Source: Palaemon carinicauda (taxonomy: Eukaryota; Arthropoda; Malacostraca; Decapoda; Palaemonidae). From it: a stretch of 64,000 nucleotides of DNA. The first letter of the stretch is position 1. Each line of letters begins with the position of its first letter. The notes below the pieces were generated by a model. It worked only from the letters and a program-made list of their open reading frames with translations, did no database searches and was not told where the DNA came from. The translations under genes were made by a program, and so were the position numbers. Location of the stretch: contig NC_090728.1 in NCBI RefSeq assembly GCF_036898095.1, positions 87,848,985 through 87,912,984 on the forward strand, read 5' to 3'. This document shows, piece after piece, positions 23,005 through 32,857 of this stretch.

Positions 23005-23160
23005 GAATTTGGGACTCAAAGCTGGCGTGGAGGTCTGGGAGACTATTCAGCACTGAGGTACAACTAAGGAAAACCAAGCAGTTACACTATTAAGTAAACT
23101 TAAGAGGCTGGACAGTAAAATGTAAGAAAGAAATAAGGAATGGAGGTAAACCAATACTGT
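23005..23160 (+). repeat. Dispersed repeat 'K', copy 3
   Basis: Contains 'gggactcaaagctggcgtgg', 'ctattcagcactgagg', 'gaggctggacagtaaaatgt' and 'aaggaatggaggtaaa' in the family order. Diverged from copies 1 and 2. Confidence 0.6.
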
Positions 23161-26100
23161 ACAGCATTAAAATAAAAATCTGCTAAGTACCACATCTATT
23201 AATACAGTACAATATCTAGCATTATCACTGCTACTTAAGAAGACCACAACTTTAAAGCAAAAGGAATGAAACCTTGGGTACTAAGCACTGTACTATCATA
23301 ATACTTAAAAAATGGGAATCTTCAGTTAGGTAGACAGCTTAAATTTCAGTAACTACACGTCTTGAAAAATCCCTTTTGAAAACTGCCTAAATGGGACTGA
23401 TCAGACTTGATAAACTATTGAAACCCATTTTTAGGTAACACAGCACACCAATTGGTGAATGTTGCAGACATTGAAACAGCACAACATTGTTCCAACAATG
23501 GAGAAACAAAGGATCAAGGCATATTGCATAAACACTATACAGGTACAGTAATCATTGTAGATAGATTTTTTAATTGACAGTCAAAGGAACAAGAATAATT
23601 TTTAGAATGTCTTAACTCTTCACCAGAGTTAAGGTTGTCTGTTAACTATCTTAACATAAGATAGAATCACATTATGAAATTTTGACAGTAATATTCTAGT
23701 ACCTATGCCTTGAGACTGCTCTCCATGAAGAGTCAGCATTTTTTTTTTTCTTCAAAATCAAAAAGGGATGGGAATAATTTCAGAAACCCTATGTGACCCA
23801 GCACGTCTTTCCAACAAAGTTCGGAAAAAAGGAAAGGGCTATGAGCCAAGATTCTCTGTGGAAGTGAAACATGGTGATCCATTTAGTTCATGTTGGCTAA
23901 CGCAAACAATTATAAAGTTTTTAACTACAGAACTGCCAAGAACTTTTTTAAGGCCTTGTCAAGGGGCGTTTAATAACGTAGACACGTGAATCCGAAAATA
24001 CCTCTAAATTCTCTGACAGCCTTACCTATCATAGGGGAAGTCAACAAAATTAGATGCTCAATTATTGTTATAAGCAGAAATCAATGCAACTTAGTTTCAA
24101 AGGCTTTGTTCCTAAAAACACTTATGACAGCTTGCAATGCTGTTTCCAACACTGTCACAACATTAACACCCATTCTCAATGAGAACTGAATATTCATGTA
24201 AAACGCATTAGCTAAAAGGGAAACTTAAGTTCAAGAATAATTTTTTTTATCTACTAAAGCAAGTCTTTAGAATACATAGAACAGTAATTGAACACTATAT
24301 AAATCACTAATCCTTTATGAATGAGTTACAATGTTTCAATAGAACTATGAAATCAACTTACCATAAATGTTTTAAAAACTTTAGCATTTGCATACCTATT
24401 TTACAATACAGTACTTCTAATCAATCATGTAATATTCACAGATTTAATCACAAAACATAACCCAAGTGTTAATGTTTGTCCAAAAAAACCATGCGAACAA
24501 TGAACAAAAATAATATAAAACCTTAGCACCAAGTGCAATTAATGATAGTTCTACTACAGGAAAATAAAGTAATATTCACAAAAATTAAAGCCTTTCAATT
24601 TTGTACAGAGACTCCCCCTAAGAGCACGTGCAACAGAAAAGGTGTGGGACAGTGCGTCAAGATAAGTCTTCATATTTTCCTCTACCTTTGCTATAAGCCA
24701 TGAAGACTTTTATTAATTTCAGTAGTAGTAGTTTGATTCGTCTGGGGAGGGTAGTCATGACTGCTTGCCACCAACGATGAGCAACAAATGAGCGCCGGCC
24801 TGATGTGTATATATAGTACAGTATTCAATATGTGAAGTGCTATACTGGATGCTAAATTAAATAGAAAGATAAAGAACTAAAATAACAAACTATGGAGAAA
24901 AAAAATAGTCCCATAGCAAGTACAGTAGTGTATTATACAGTACATAGCCTAAATTGGTGTAAATACCCGATTGCCGACTTCACCATATTACAGTAGATAA
25001 ATGGGAGACATTAAAAAAAAAGTATCAGAAAGAGGCAATAAATTCATTAAACAAATACAGCACATTAAAGATTACAATGTTTTAAAAGGACTATAGTACT
25101 GTATACACCAAACTAATAAAACAATTCCAACTAAAACTTAAAACCATAGGATTTTCTACAAAAACAATTAGCTAATTCCTTCCTCCATGCAACCACCAGA
25201 CCTATAGTATACTGGAAAGCATACAATACCTAACTATACAAGTAAATTAATCTGTAAAAAATCTTTTGTACAGTTTCAATTTCACTACACTTTACAGTTA
25301 GCCAAAGAGACGTATGACAGTTTTACATTAAAGCTGGTAATACGAAGTTTAGCACAAGAAAAAAGTTAACAATGCTGTCTGTAAAACAAATTTGCGGAGC
25401 TTGTAAACATGTGATTAAACACATTTTTATAAATTTTACGTAATGCAGTGCAGATAAAAGTTACTGTATTTGCTTAACCGCACTTTTGTAAAATTAATAA
25501 AAATGCACTAGATCACGTGTTTACAAACTCAATGACTGTTTTACAGGTAGCATTGCTAACAATTTCTTATTCACTAAACACAGCGTTACCTGCTGCATTG
25601 TACTGCTGTCAGATGCCTTCTTAGCTTTGTGAAGTGTACCAAAATCAATTAAGCAAACTGTACTTTCTTAAACACTTCACGATAGAAAAAAACCCATTAT
25701 TTCTAAAATTTGACAGAACTCATGAACCAGAGTTCCCTATACAATACTTACCTAAAAATATCCACTTAACAGACATGCTGAGTCTGCTGGACTTTAAATT
25801 AAAGAATCTACAAATTCACTAGCACGGTAATTTGGGAAGATATGGTACAGGTATAAAGCGAACTCCATACTGTCCTTATGTAAATTCAAAACTAACCACT
25901 AACTTAGGATTTTTATTCTAAAATTTCAAAACTCAAATCAAAGTACAGATTTCATATAAAAACTACTGAATAATTGCACTATAATATGCTCTTTCTTGAA
26001 AATTATTCCATCAACCACTTATCAACCATATCTTTCAAGCACTTAAGATCAAGATATCCAGCACTGTATTATTATTTACTACGTAATTTTACTATAAAAT

Positions 26101-26560
26101 ATAATAAAAACAGCCTTGCAGCTGGTGCTATGTTTTATCAATAGGCGTAGGAGAAGATGAATGAAAATTTAAGAAAAAAAATTCTCCCCAATCCACAAGA
26201 TGCCAAGGAAACCTAGATACTGTTGCCATGCCAATGATAGTAAAGCACTCTTCAACTGAAGGACCCTTTAGTTTGGATAAGTATACTGTATTCTAAATAT
26301 AAACAAAACATGAAAAACTAAATAATTAAGTCTGAGACTGTACAATATAAACATCATTTAAAACATTTGCAGTATAGTCTAAAAATCAAAATACAAGAAA
26401 TATTGAAAAATTATTTTATATGCGGTGGTAATGCTAACACTAATCCCAATCTGAGACTAAGCCAACTTAACATGCTTACTAAGCAAGACAGCTGACAATT
26501 CTTATTAAAATAGATCCGAGCTCAAAAAGATGAAACTAACTTTTATGCAATCCTAAGTCC
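23161..26560. other. AT-rich region, mostly unassigned
   Basis: No convincing exon. The one structured element is the long imperfect inverted repeat at 25255-25680. A basic 50-codon minus-strand frame near 24810-24650 lacks good splice sites and was not called. Confidence 0.35.
25255..25680. repeat. Long imperfect inverted repeat (foldback), ~200-bp arms
   Basis: Positions about 25347-25451 pair with about 25480-25585 around a 28-bp spacer (25452-25479). Paired blocks include 'gttaacaatgctgtctgtaa' with 'ttacaggtagcattgctaac', and 'cttgtaaacatgtgatt' with 'gatcacgtgtttacaaac'. Weaker pairing continues outward to about 25255 and 25680, with 'ttttgtacagtttcaatt' opposite 'caattaagcaaactgtac'. 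This could be a foldback/MITE-type element or a locus whose transcript makes long hairpin RNA. No terminal duplication was identified. Confidence 0.75.
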
Positions 26561-26566
26561 AAATGA

Positions 26567-26586
26567 CAAATTTGGAGATAATTTGT
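26567..26586 (+). repeat. 20-bp direct repeat, left copy, flanking the 244-bp insert
   Basis: 'caaatttggagataatttgt' is repeated exactly at 26831-26850. Confidence 0.9.
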
Positions 26587-26830
26587 CAATTTTCCAGCTA
26601 AACAAACCCGAGTCCTTTACATAGGACAGAATAACAGCAAATCTGGAGAATACAGTAATCAAGATATTTACAATGAGATGTAGAGGTAGCCAGTAGTTAC
26701 CAGCCAGGAGCTGGGAAGTCTCAGTCCCCTGAGCACTCGCTTTTGTTGCTGCCAGGACTTTATAGGGGGTAGGTGATTGAGGAAAAGTATGTGCAAAGGA
26801 CTCAGGTTTGTTCAGTTAGGAAAACTATGT
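26587..26830. mobile_element. 244-bp inverted-repeat insertion in DIRS-3 terminal repeat
   Basis: Flanked by an exact 20-bp direct repeat. Its ends are inverted repeats: 'aacaaacccgagtccttta' near 26600 pairs with 'caaaggactcaggtttgtt' near 26797-26815. The interior 'cctttacatagga.agaataa.agcaaa' is shared with 41533-41560, a DIRS-like terminal repeat of another family. It therefore looks like a minimal element made only of DIRS-like terminal sequence. No ORF. Confidence 0.75.
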
Positions 26831-26850
26831 CAAATTTGGAGATAATTTGT
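26831..26850 (+). repeat. 20-bp direct repeat, right copy
   Basis: Identical to 26567-26586. It continues into the DIRS-3 terminal repeat ('atttttcccaaactaataca'). Confidence 0.9.
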
Positions 26851-26900
26851 ATTTTTCCCAAACTAATACAAACTTGTAGTTATGTGGATTATCTTTCGGC

Positions 26901-27361
26901 CCCTGCGGCTGCGGGGGCATAAAACCGATTAGAATAGTGCCAACGTATCCATGCGTGTCGTAAGAGGCGACTAAAAGGGACTGAACGAGGGGGCTGGGAA
27001 CCCCCTTCCTGTATTTACAATCCTGCGAGACATCAACGAATTGGAGCTGGGGGGAGAGTGACTGCTCCCCGCACTCTAGTTTTGGGGTGTTTGAATGTAC
27101 GTGGATGTCCTGCTGCTTCCTCCGGTGCCTTAGATGACCGCAGAGGTAGCAGCATTAGGGGATTCAGCATTATGAAGCTTCATCTGTGGTGGATAACCGG
27201 GGAGGGTGGGCTGTGGGACCCTAGCAGTACCAGCCGAACTCAGTCAAGTCCCTTGTCAGGCTGGGAGGAACGTAGAGAGGAGAGGTCCCCTTTTTGTTTC
27301 ATTGTTTGATGTCGGCTACCCCCCAAAATTGGGGGAAGTACCTTGGTATATGTATGTATGC
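26901..27361 (+). mobile_element. 461-bp internally deleted LINE derivative
   Basis: Flanked by an exact 10-bp duplication 'atctttcggc' (26891-26900 and 27362-27371). The last ~250 bp match, on the opposite strand, the 3' untranslated region of the LINE at 17212-19735, including 'tagatgaccgc.gaggtagc' and 'ggctaccccccaaaattggg'. The first ~200 bp contain 'gcgtgtcgtaagaggcgact' and then an open segment LVLGCLNVRGC that resembles the start of an APE endonuclease domain. The middle of the LINE is missing, with the join near 27108. It could be a one-off deletion or a SINE-like non-autonomous family. Confidence 0.85.
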
Positions 27362-27560
27362 ATCTTTCGGCAAAGCTGGAAGGTAGCCATTAGACTTAAA
27401 GTGAGAGGTGGCAACCCTGCCTAACAACTTTAATGGGTAGACAGAGGGTGGCTAGGGGGTGCCCAGGCCTATATACAGTATACTCTCACAGCTGTGAGCT
27501 ATGTCACTTTTTGATTACAGGCAGTACTAACCGGAGGAAAGGTAATGGCGGGCCAATTTA

Positions 27561-27660
27561 TATAAATAACTACAGGTTTGTATAAGGGCAAAATACAAAT
27601 TATCTCCAAATTTGTCATTTGTTCCCATACACTTAAACCTACCGTTATTTATGTGGATGA
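27561..27660 (+). repeat. DIRS-3 internal complementary region
   Basis: 'ataactacaggtttgtat' and 'aaaatacaaattatctcc' are the reverse complement of the left tip near 26840-26888. 'tttgttcccatacacttaaa' and 'ttatttatgtggat' are the reverse complement of the right tip near 41438-41480. Confidence 0.87.
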
Positions 27661-28200
27661 CCCTCTCTTAGGAGGGTAGAAGTCCTATTTCTGGCATGGA
27701 CATTGACCCAGGTTTACCTAGTACAGTATATAACAGTGGTCTAGGGAAAACCTTGCCATCTCGCTAACAATACAAAGTGAGTATGATAGCGGCCTGAGCA
27801 ATTCAATTGTCGAAAGATATGTGAACATCTATGGAAGTATATTGCGAGTTTATAAATAGGATATAAACAAAGACATTTCCCATTGCCTACCTCGCAGGAA
27901 GCAATGGGGATGTGAACAGTATACTATCAAATTTATGACTATACTAGGCTATACAGGGGAAGTGATTCTTACCTGCAGATGTTGAAGTCAGCTTGCAGGG
28001 GGACCCATGGCGCTGTACCCCAAGGGAGGGGAAGATGAAGATAGGAAAATGCCAGACACTCTCTCATTCATCCCCGACTTGTAACCAATGCCCTCAACCA
28101 TCTGCTACATGTCCAACAAACAGCCTGAGGTACTCTTAAACCCCTTGTTGAGCAGCCACAGGACTGATAGTACACATATCGAGCCTCCTGTGGGTCAAGT
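27661..28200. other. DIRS-3 3' non-coding stretch
   Basis: Lies between the recombinase remnant and the ICR. The C-terminal recombinase residues probably decay here but could not be read confidently. Confidence 0.4.
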
Positions 28201-29640
28201 CTTTTAAATAGCGAGCTGTGAACCTAGTTTGACTTTTCTACACGTCCACTTGTGATGCCTGCAACACGGAAAAGTTGCACTTGAATGCCAGGGACATACT
28301 GATGCCCCCACATCATGGGGTCCAGGTCTTCCAGCCGAAGGAGGATCCGGATTTAGAGCTCTTTCAATGACTAGAGGTATCCAAGTTGATATAGTATTTT
28401 TAGTGAGTCTCACCTTAACCCTACCAGAACTAACAAAAAGAGATGTTAGTCGGGGCCATGTTGCTGCAATGCAGTTCAAGATATCTCAAATTCCTCACTG
28501 GGCATAGTAACAATTTTATCTGGGTCATTAGTTAGAGAACGTAGACTCAATCTGAAAGGGCCCGAATCTAGGGTCCAGTACCCCCCCCCCCCCCCAGATT
28601 TTGAGTCTTTGCAATAAACTCAGGGAGGAAGCCAAGTGCCTCTTCCCCCCCCCCCCCCCCCCCACCATCCCCTTAAATTTGTGGTCATACGAGAGGCCAT
28701 GAAGTTCACCAACTCTCCCTGCTAAAGCTAAAGCAAGCAGGAACGCCTTCTTTAAAGTGAGATTTCGATCAGTTGCATGGCGTAATGGTTCGTAAGGAGG
28801 GCCTTTAAGGGATCTCAAAATGCAAACCACATTCCAAGGAAGAGGCCTGATTTCTGACCGAGGGCAAGTGATCTCATAACTCTGTACAAGTAAAGAAGAC
28901 TCCAACGAAGAAGACATGTCCACTCCTCTTAGCTTTAAGGCGAGGCTAAAGGCCGAGTGATAGTTTTTCACTTAAGAGACTGAAGGAGTTTTTCCTACCA
29001 AAGGTATACAAGGAACTCCTCTATTAAAGGAATGGTGGTATTGAGTGGAGATATATTCCTTCCACGACACCAACCACAAAAGACCATCCACTTAGTCCGG
29101 TACACTGAGACTGAGGACTTAATCAAGTATCTGGACATTTTCTCAGCAACTTGTTGCGAAAAGCCTCTCAGAGAGGAGATGCTGGTTAGTCTCCAGGCGT
29201 GAAGTCGAACAGACTAGACAGTCTTGTGAAAGATGTTTGTGTGTGGTTGTTTGAGTAGATTTGGTCATGGAGGGAGTTCTCTTGGTAGATCTACTTGGAA
29301 TTGCAGGAGGTTCAGAAACCACTCTGCATGAGCTCATAGCTGAGGAACAAGAGTCATTAGATTTTCGGATGCTCTGGTCTTGTTGAGCAGCCTTCTCATC
29401 AGACAGAATGGGGCAAGGTGTACACATCAATGTTGTCCCACCGTTGTTGAAATGCATCCTGCCATAGAGCCTGAGGATCCAGGACTGGAGAACAGTACAG
29501 CAAAAGCTTGTTGTTCAGAGATGTCGCAAACAGGTCTCCTATCAGGGAACCTCACTAAGTCAGGACTTTGTTGGCTATCAGAGAATTCAACGACCATTAG
29601 GAGCCCACTATCAGTCACTGCTCAGATTGTCAGCAAGCAC
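28200..29640 (-). pseudogene. DIRS-3 tyrosine recombinase remnant
   Basis: The clearest part (28971-28660) has 'YHSAFSLALKLRGVDMSSSL', then 'LPWNVVCILRSLKGPPYEPL' and 'LALALAGRVGELHGLSYD', the segment around the first catalytic Arg; each has a counterpart in DIRS-1 (RSALSLICRLRGVDLS, LKGPPYEPL, KRVSELHGLSYN). It is interrupted by two long poly-C runs at 28581-28595 and 28645-28663. The HxxR and Tyr parts downstream were not recovered. The product would be inactive. Confidence 0.75.
28581..28663 (+). repeat. Paired poly-C tracts
   Basis: C15 at 28581-28595 and C19 at 28645-28663, 49 bp apart, in the decayed recombinase region. On the minus strand these are poly-G. Confidence 0.85.
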
Positions 29641-30345
29641 ATTACTCCTGATGGAAATGAAGCGAGCCAATAAGGACACCGAATGTTCTTCTGACCATCT
29701 GAGAATCTCTACTACAAGAAGGCATAGAGGCTGCGAAAAGGTACCACCATGTTTGTTTATGTAAGCCCCTGCTGTGGTGTTGTTGCTCATCAACACCAAA
29801 GAATGATCTGCCAGCAACCGATGGAACTGATGAGCAGTTAGGTATGCTGCTCTCACCTCCAAAAGGTTTATATGCTGGTACCTTTCAGACTCAGACCAAA
29901 GGCATGAGATCATGTGATGCAGCAAGTGGAGCCCCCATCCTTTTTTTTTTGATAAATTTGCATAGAGCATCAAATCCGGAGAAGGGAAGAGAATATCTTC
30001 ACCTCTGCAAAGGTTTTCGTTTACCATCCACCAAAGTAGATCCGTTACTGTTCTTGAGGGATTAGAATTCTTGCGTCTGGTGGATCAGTGTTTTGGTTCC
30101 ACACTGACTTCAGCTGCCACCGCAAGGATCTGATCTGAGGCAGCCGTTTGGAACTAGACGGAGGAGAGAGGTTATGCGACCTAGCACACATAACTATTGA
30201 TGAGCCAGTAGATCTTCCCATCTGAGGAAGGGTGATACCACTTCTCTCAGCCTGTGTACTCTTTCGTCTGATGGGAAGACTTTCTGTTGGACGGATCATA
30301 CCGAGGTATACCACCAGTCCCTGAGAAGGAAGCAGTGATACCAAG
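29611..30345 (-). pseudogene. DIRS-3 RT C-terminal part and RNase H remnant
   Basis: Right to left: a block equivalent to the segment after YLDD ('FCHDPGIL' type residues near 30340) leads into 'VVYLGMIRPTESL' (compare 'MTYLGMVLDSKLG' in DIRS-2). The RNase H part follows: 'LMLYANLSKKKGWGLHLL', 'INLLEVRAAYLTAHQF', 'LVLMSNNTTAGAYINKHGG' and 'VSLLARFISIRSNVLADNLS'. The first catalytic Asp is replaced (YAN for FTD) and the second is also lost (SNN for CDN). It is a dead copy. Confidence 0.8.
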
Positions 30346-30365
30346 ATCCCGGATCATGACAAAAC

Positions 30366-30967
30366 TCTGGAAGCACCAGCCACCCGTTAAGATACTACCA
30401 CTAGAGAGTTATGGGGTCCTTCGACTGGCCAGACAGTACTACATTGGATCCTTCTCTGGTTACTGATCACTTTCCCTTTGCCTACACATACACCGAATAG
30501 TCTGGCATATTCTTTATAGATTCTCCTCTGTCCTTATACACCTAACAACACTGAGATTACCAAACAATTTTTCTTCACCAAAGGGGTTAACTACTGCACT
30601 GTAATTTTTCAGAAGCTACTTTCCTCTTAGTAAGGGTAGAAGAGACTCTTTAGCTATGGTAAGCAGCTCTTCTAGGAGAAGGGCAATCCAAAATCAAACC
30701 ATTGTTCTCTAGTCTTGGATAGTGCCATAGCCTCTGTACAATTGTCTTCCACTATCTTGGGTTATTAGAGTTCTCTTGCTTGAGGGTACACTTGGGCACA
30801 CTATTCTATCTAATTTCTCTTCATGTTTTGTTAAAGTTTTTATAGTTCATATAGGAGATTTATTTTAATATTCTTAAAATATCTATTTTTTCCTTGTTTC
30901 CTTTCCTCACTGGGCTATTTTCCCTGTTGGGCTTATAGCATCCTGTTTTTCCAACTAGGGTTGTAAC
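30366..30967 (+). repeat. TAA-tailed repeat, copy C, body (split by DIRS-2)
   Basis: Starts 'caccagccacccgttaagat', matching the start of the minus-strand copy at 53662, and ends within 'ccaactagggttgta', just before the family tail. The missing end 'ttagcaattaataataat' appears at 37374-37403, directly after DIRS-2. It lies inside the RT of DIRS-3. Confidence 0.85.
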
Positions 30968-31235
30968 ATCACAAATTTTAAGTAATTTGTATTTTTCCTA
31001 ACAGTACTTACCTCGAACTACTTTCTTAGGAGTATCTGGAATTCTCCTCCCAACTGACCAGAATTTTGTGTAGTTTCCCCTATCTTCGTTTTCCCTAGTG
31101 GGGTCCCTCTGTGGCGGATGGATACTCGCCCTGAGGCGACCCGGGTCAGCGTGAAAGAGCAAGAAGCTAAGTCTCGGTCGCCAGTAAGCTTTTGATAACC
31201 ATAATTTCAAACTCCTGTAAGACACTCGGGGATGG
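30968..31235 (+). repeat. DIRS-2 left inverted terminal repeat
   Basis: 'ctcgccctgaggcgacccgg' and 'gtctcggtcgccagtaagct' pair with the right copy near 37165-37235; 'gaccagaattttgtgtagtt' pairs near 37286-37305. Confidence 0.9.
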
Positions 31236-31249
31236 CTGGGCGGGCAATA

Positions 31250-31345
31250 ACCCAAAAGTAGTTCGAGGCAAGTACTGTTACGAAAAATACAAATTACTTA
31301 AAATTTGTGATTTGTTCCAAAACGGAGTACTTACCTCGAACTACT
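31250..31345 (+). repeat. DIRS-2 internal complementary region
   Basis: The first half, 'aagtagttcgaggcaagtac' to 'aaatacaaattacttaaaat', is the reverse complement of 30968-31022. The second half, 'ttgttccaaaacggagtact' onward, is the reverse complement of 37330-37370. Confidence 0.92.
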
Positions 31346-31560
31346 TTCTTAGGAGACTTGTACTTTAGGAGGTGACGGTGAACTTACAGGCCGAGAGACC
31401 CGATAGATATCATTCGATTGAACCAAGATAGGAGGCTAGGTTCTAGCCGACAACAAAAACAGGGTAGGAGACTCTGGGAGAACTACGCAAAAAAAAAAAA
31501 AAAACTTCCAATGCCTATTTAACTCGCCTCCATGAAAAACATCCGAACATGGGCGTCTCC
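31345..31560. other. DIRS-2 3' non-coding stretch
   Basis: Contains a poly-A run (about 31489-31504) and no coding motif. Confidence 0.5.
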
Positions 31561-31639
31561 AATGATCAACTCTCACATGGGCGGAGAAAAAGGAAAGGGA
31601 ACAGAGGGGAAGCAGGAAAGGGGGTAGTAAGGAGTAACT

Positions 31640-32857
31640 TGTGTCGCTTGGAATTACTTCCCACGGGCTTCAACCTTAAACGAGCGCGGAAATGACTGGG
31701 CCGATGGAGAAGGAGTCCAGAGACTTCTTTGTACAGCCTTTCAGGTAATGGGCCATAAACGTAGACAGTCTGGACCACGTACCCGCTCTCAGAATCTGGC
31801 CCACTGCCATGTTCTTGTCTAAGGCCAAAGACGTGCTTGGACCTCTAATGTCATGGGAGTGCGGTTTGCTCAGCACCGTGGATCCGTCACTGTCATAAGC
31901 CCTCTTTATGACTTGCCGCAGCTAGAAAGAGATGGTGTTCTTGGACATCGCCTTCTTTACCCAGCCCGAGGAAACAAACAGGCTCTTGATCCCCGGCCGA
32001 AGCCTGGCTGTCCTTTCAAGGTATTTTCTAACTGATCTGACCGGGCACAACGACAAGTCTTCGGGATTGTCTAAACGAGGGATTGCTGGGACCGAAAAGC
32101 CCTCGAACTTGGGGTCCCAGGAAGCAGGAATTTGTGTCTTTCCTACAAAGTCTGGAAGAAACTTAAAACTTAGGTCTTTCCAACCCTTCGAGAGTGTGAC
32201 CTCTTATGACAACCCGCGGAGCTCACTGAATCGTTTAGCAAAGGCCAAGGCTAGGAGGAAGACTGTTTTAAGGGTAAGGTCCTTATCATGAATATTCCTG
32301 AGCGGTTCGAAGGGTGGCTTAGATAGGACTTTAAGGACTCTGGCTACATCCCATTGCGGTACTCTAGAGGGGCAGGGAGAACATGACTGCTCAAAACTCC
32401 TTATGAGCATAGAGATTTGCCGAGAGGCTCCTAGGTCGAGTCCCTTGAGGAGGAAGACTTGGCCCAGCGCGGCTCAAACTGCCTTGATAGCTGGGATAGA
32501 CACCCCTAGGTCGTGTCTCAGGTGAACCAGGAAGTCTGCTACCTTGTGAATAGATGCGTCCAACGGTCTCAGGTTCTGGGAGGCGCACCACTTTGTGAAT
32601 GTGGCCCATTTCGCCTGGTAGACCCTGACCGAGGATCTCCTCAGATAACCAGTCATCCTCGAGGCGGTCTTCAACGAGTATCCTTCCTTCCTCAGCAGAC
32701 GCTCGATAACCTCCACGCGTGTAGCCGGAGGGACAGAGGGTTTTCGTGGAACTTCCTGAAGTGGGGCTGACGGAGAAGGTCTTCTCTGTCCGGCAGTGGC
32801 CACGGCGGGAGGACCGCTAACTCCTTTAGGTTTGCGAACCTCTCTCTCTCCGCCCAC
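31640..32857 (-). pseudogene. DIRS-2 tyrosine recombinase, frameshifted
   Basis: The core-binding part (32857-32474) includes 'ERLLRKEGYSLKTASRMTGY' and 'VADFLVHLRHDLGVSIPAIK'. The catalytic part continues in another frame (32410-32204) with 'LKVLSKPPFEPL' and 'LALAFAKRFSELRGLS', which holds the first catalytic Arg. A third frame (31876-31676) has 'SHDIRGPSTSLAL', the H-x-x-R box, and 'STFMAHYLKGC' with the putative nucleophile Tyr. The protein would join the element circle to chromosomal DNA. At least two frame changes or stops separate these blocks, though all four catalytic positions survive. Confidence 0.88.

Noticed and set aside
24650..24810. Possible minus-strand terminal exon (basic ~50-codon frame)
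   Set aside because: No convincing acceptor site, no known domain, and the frame is short enough to arise by chance.
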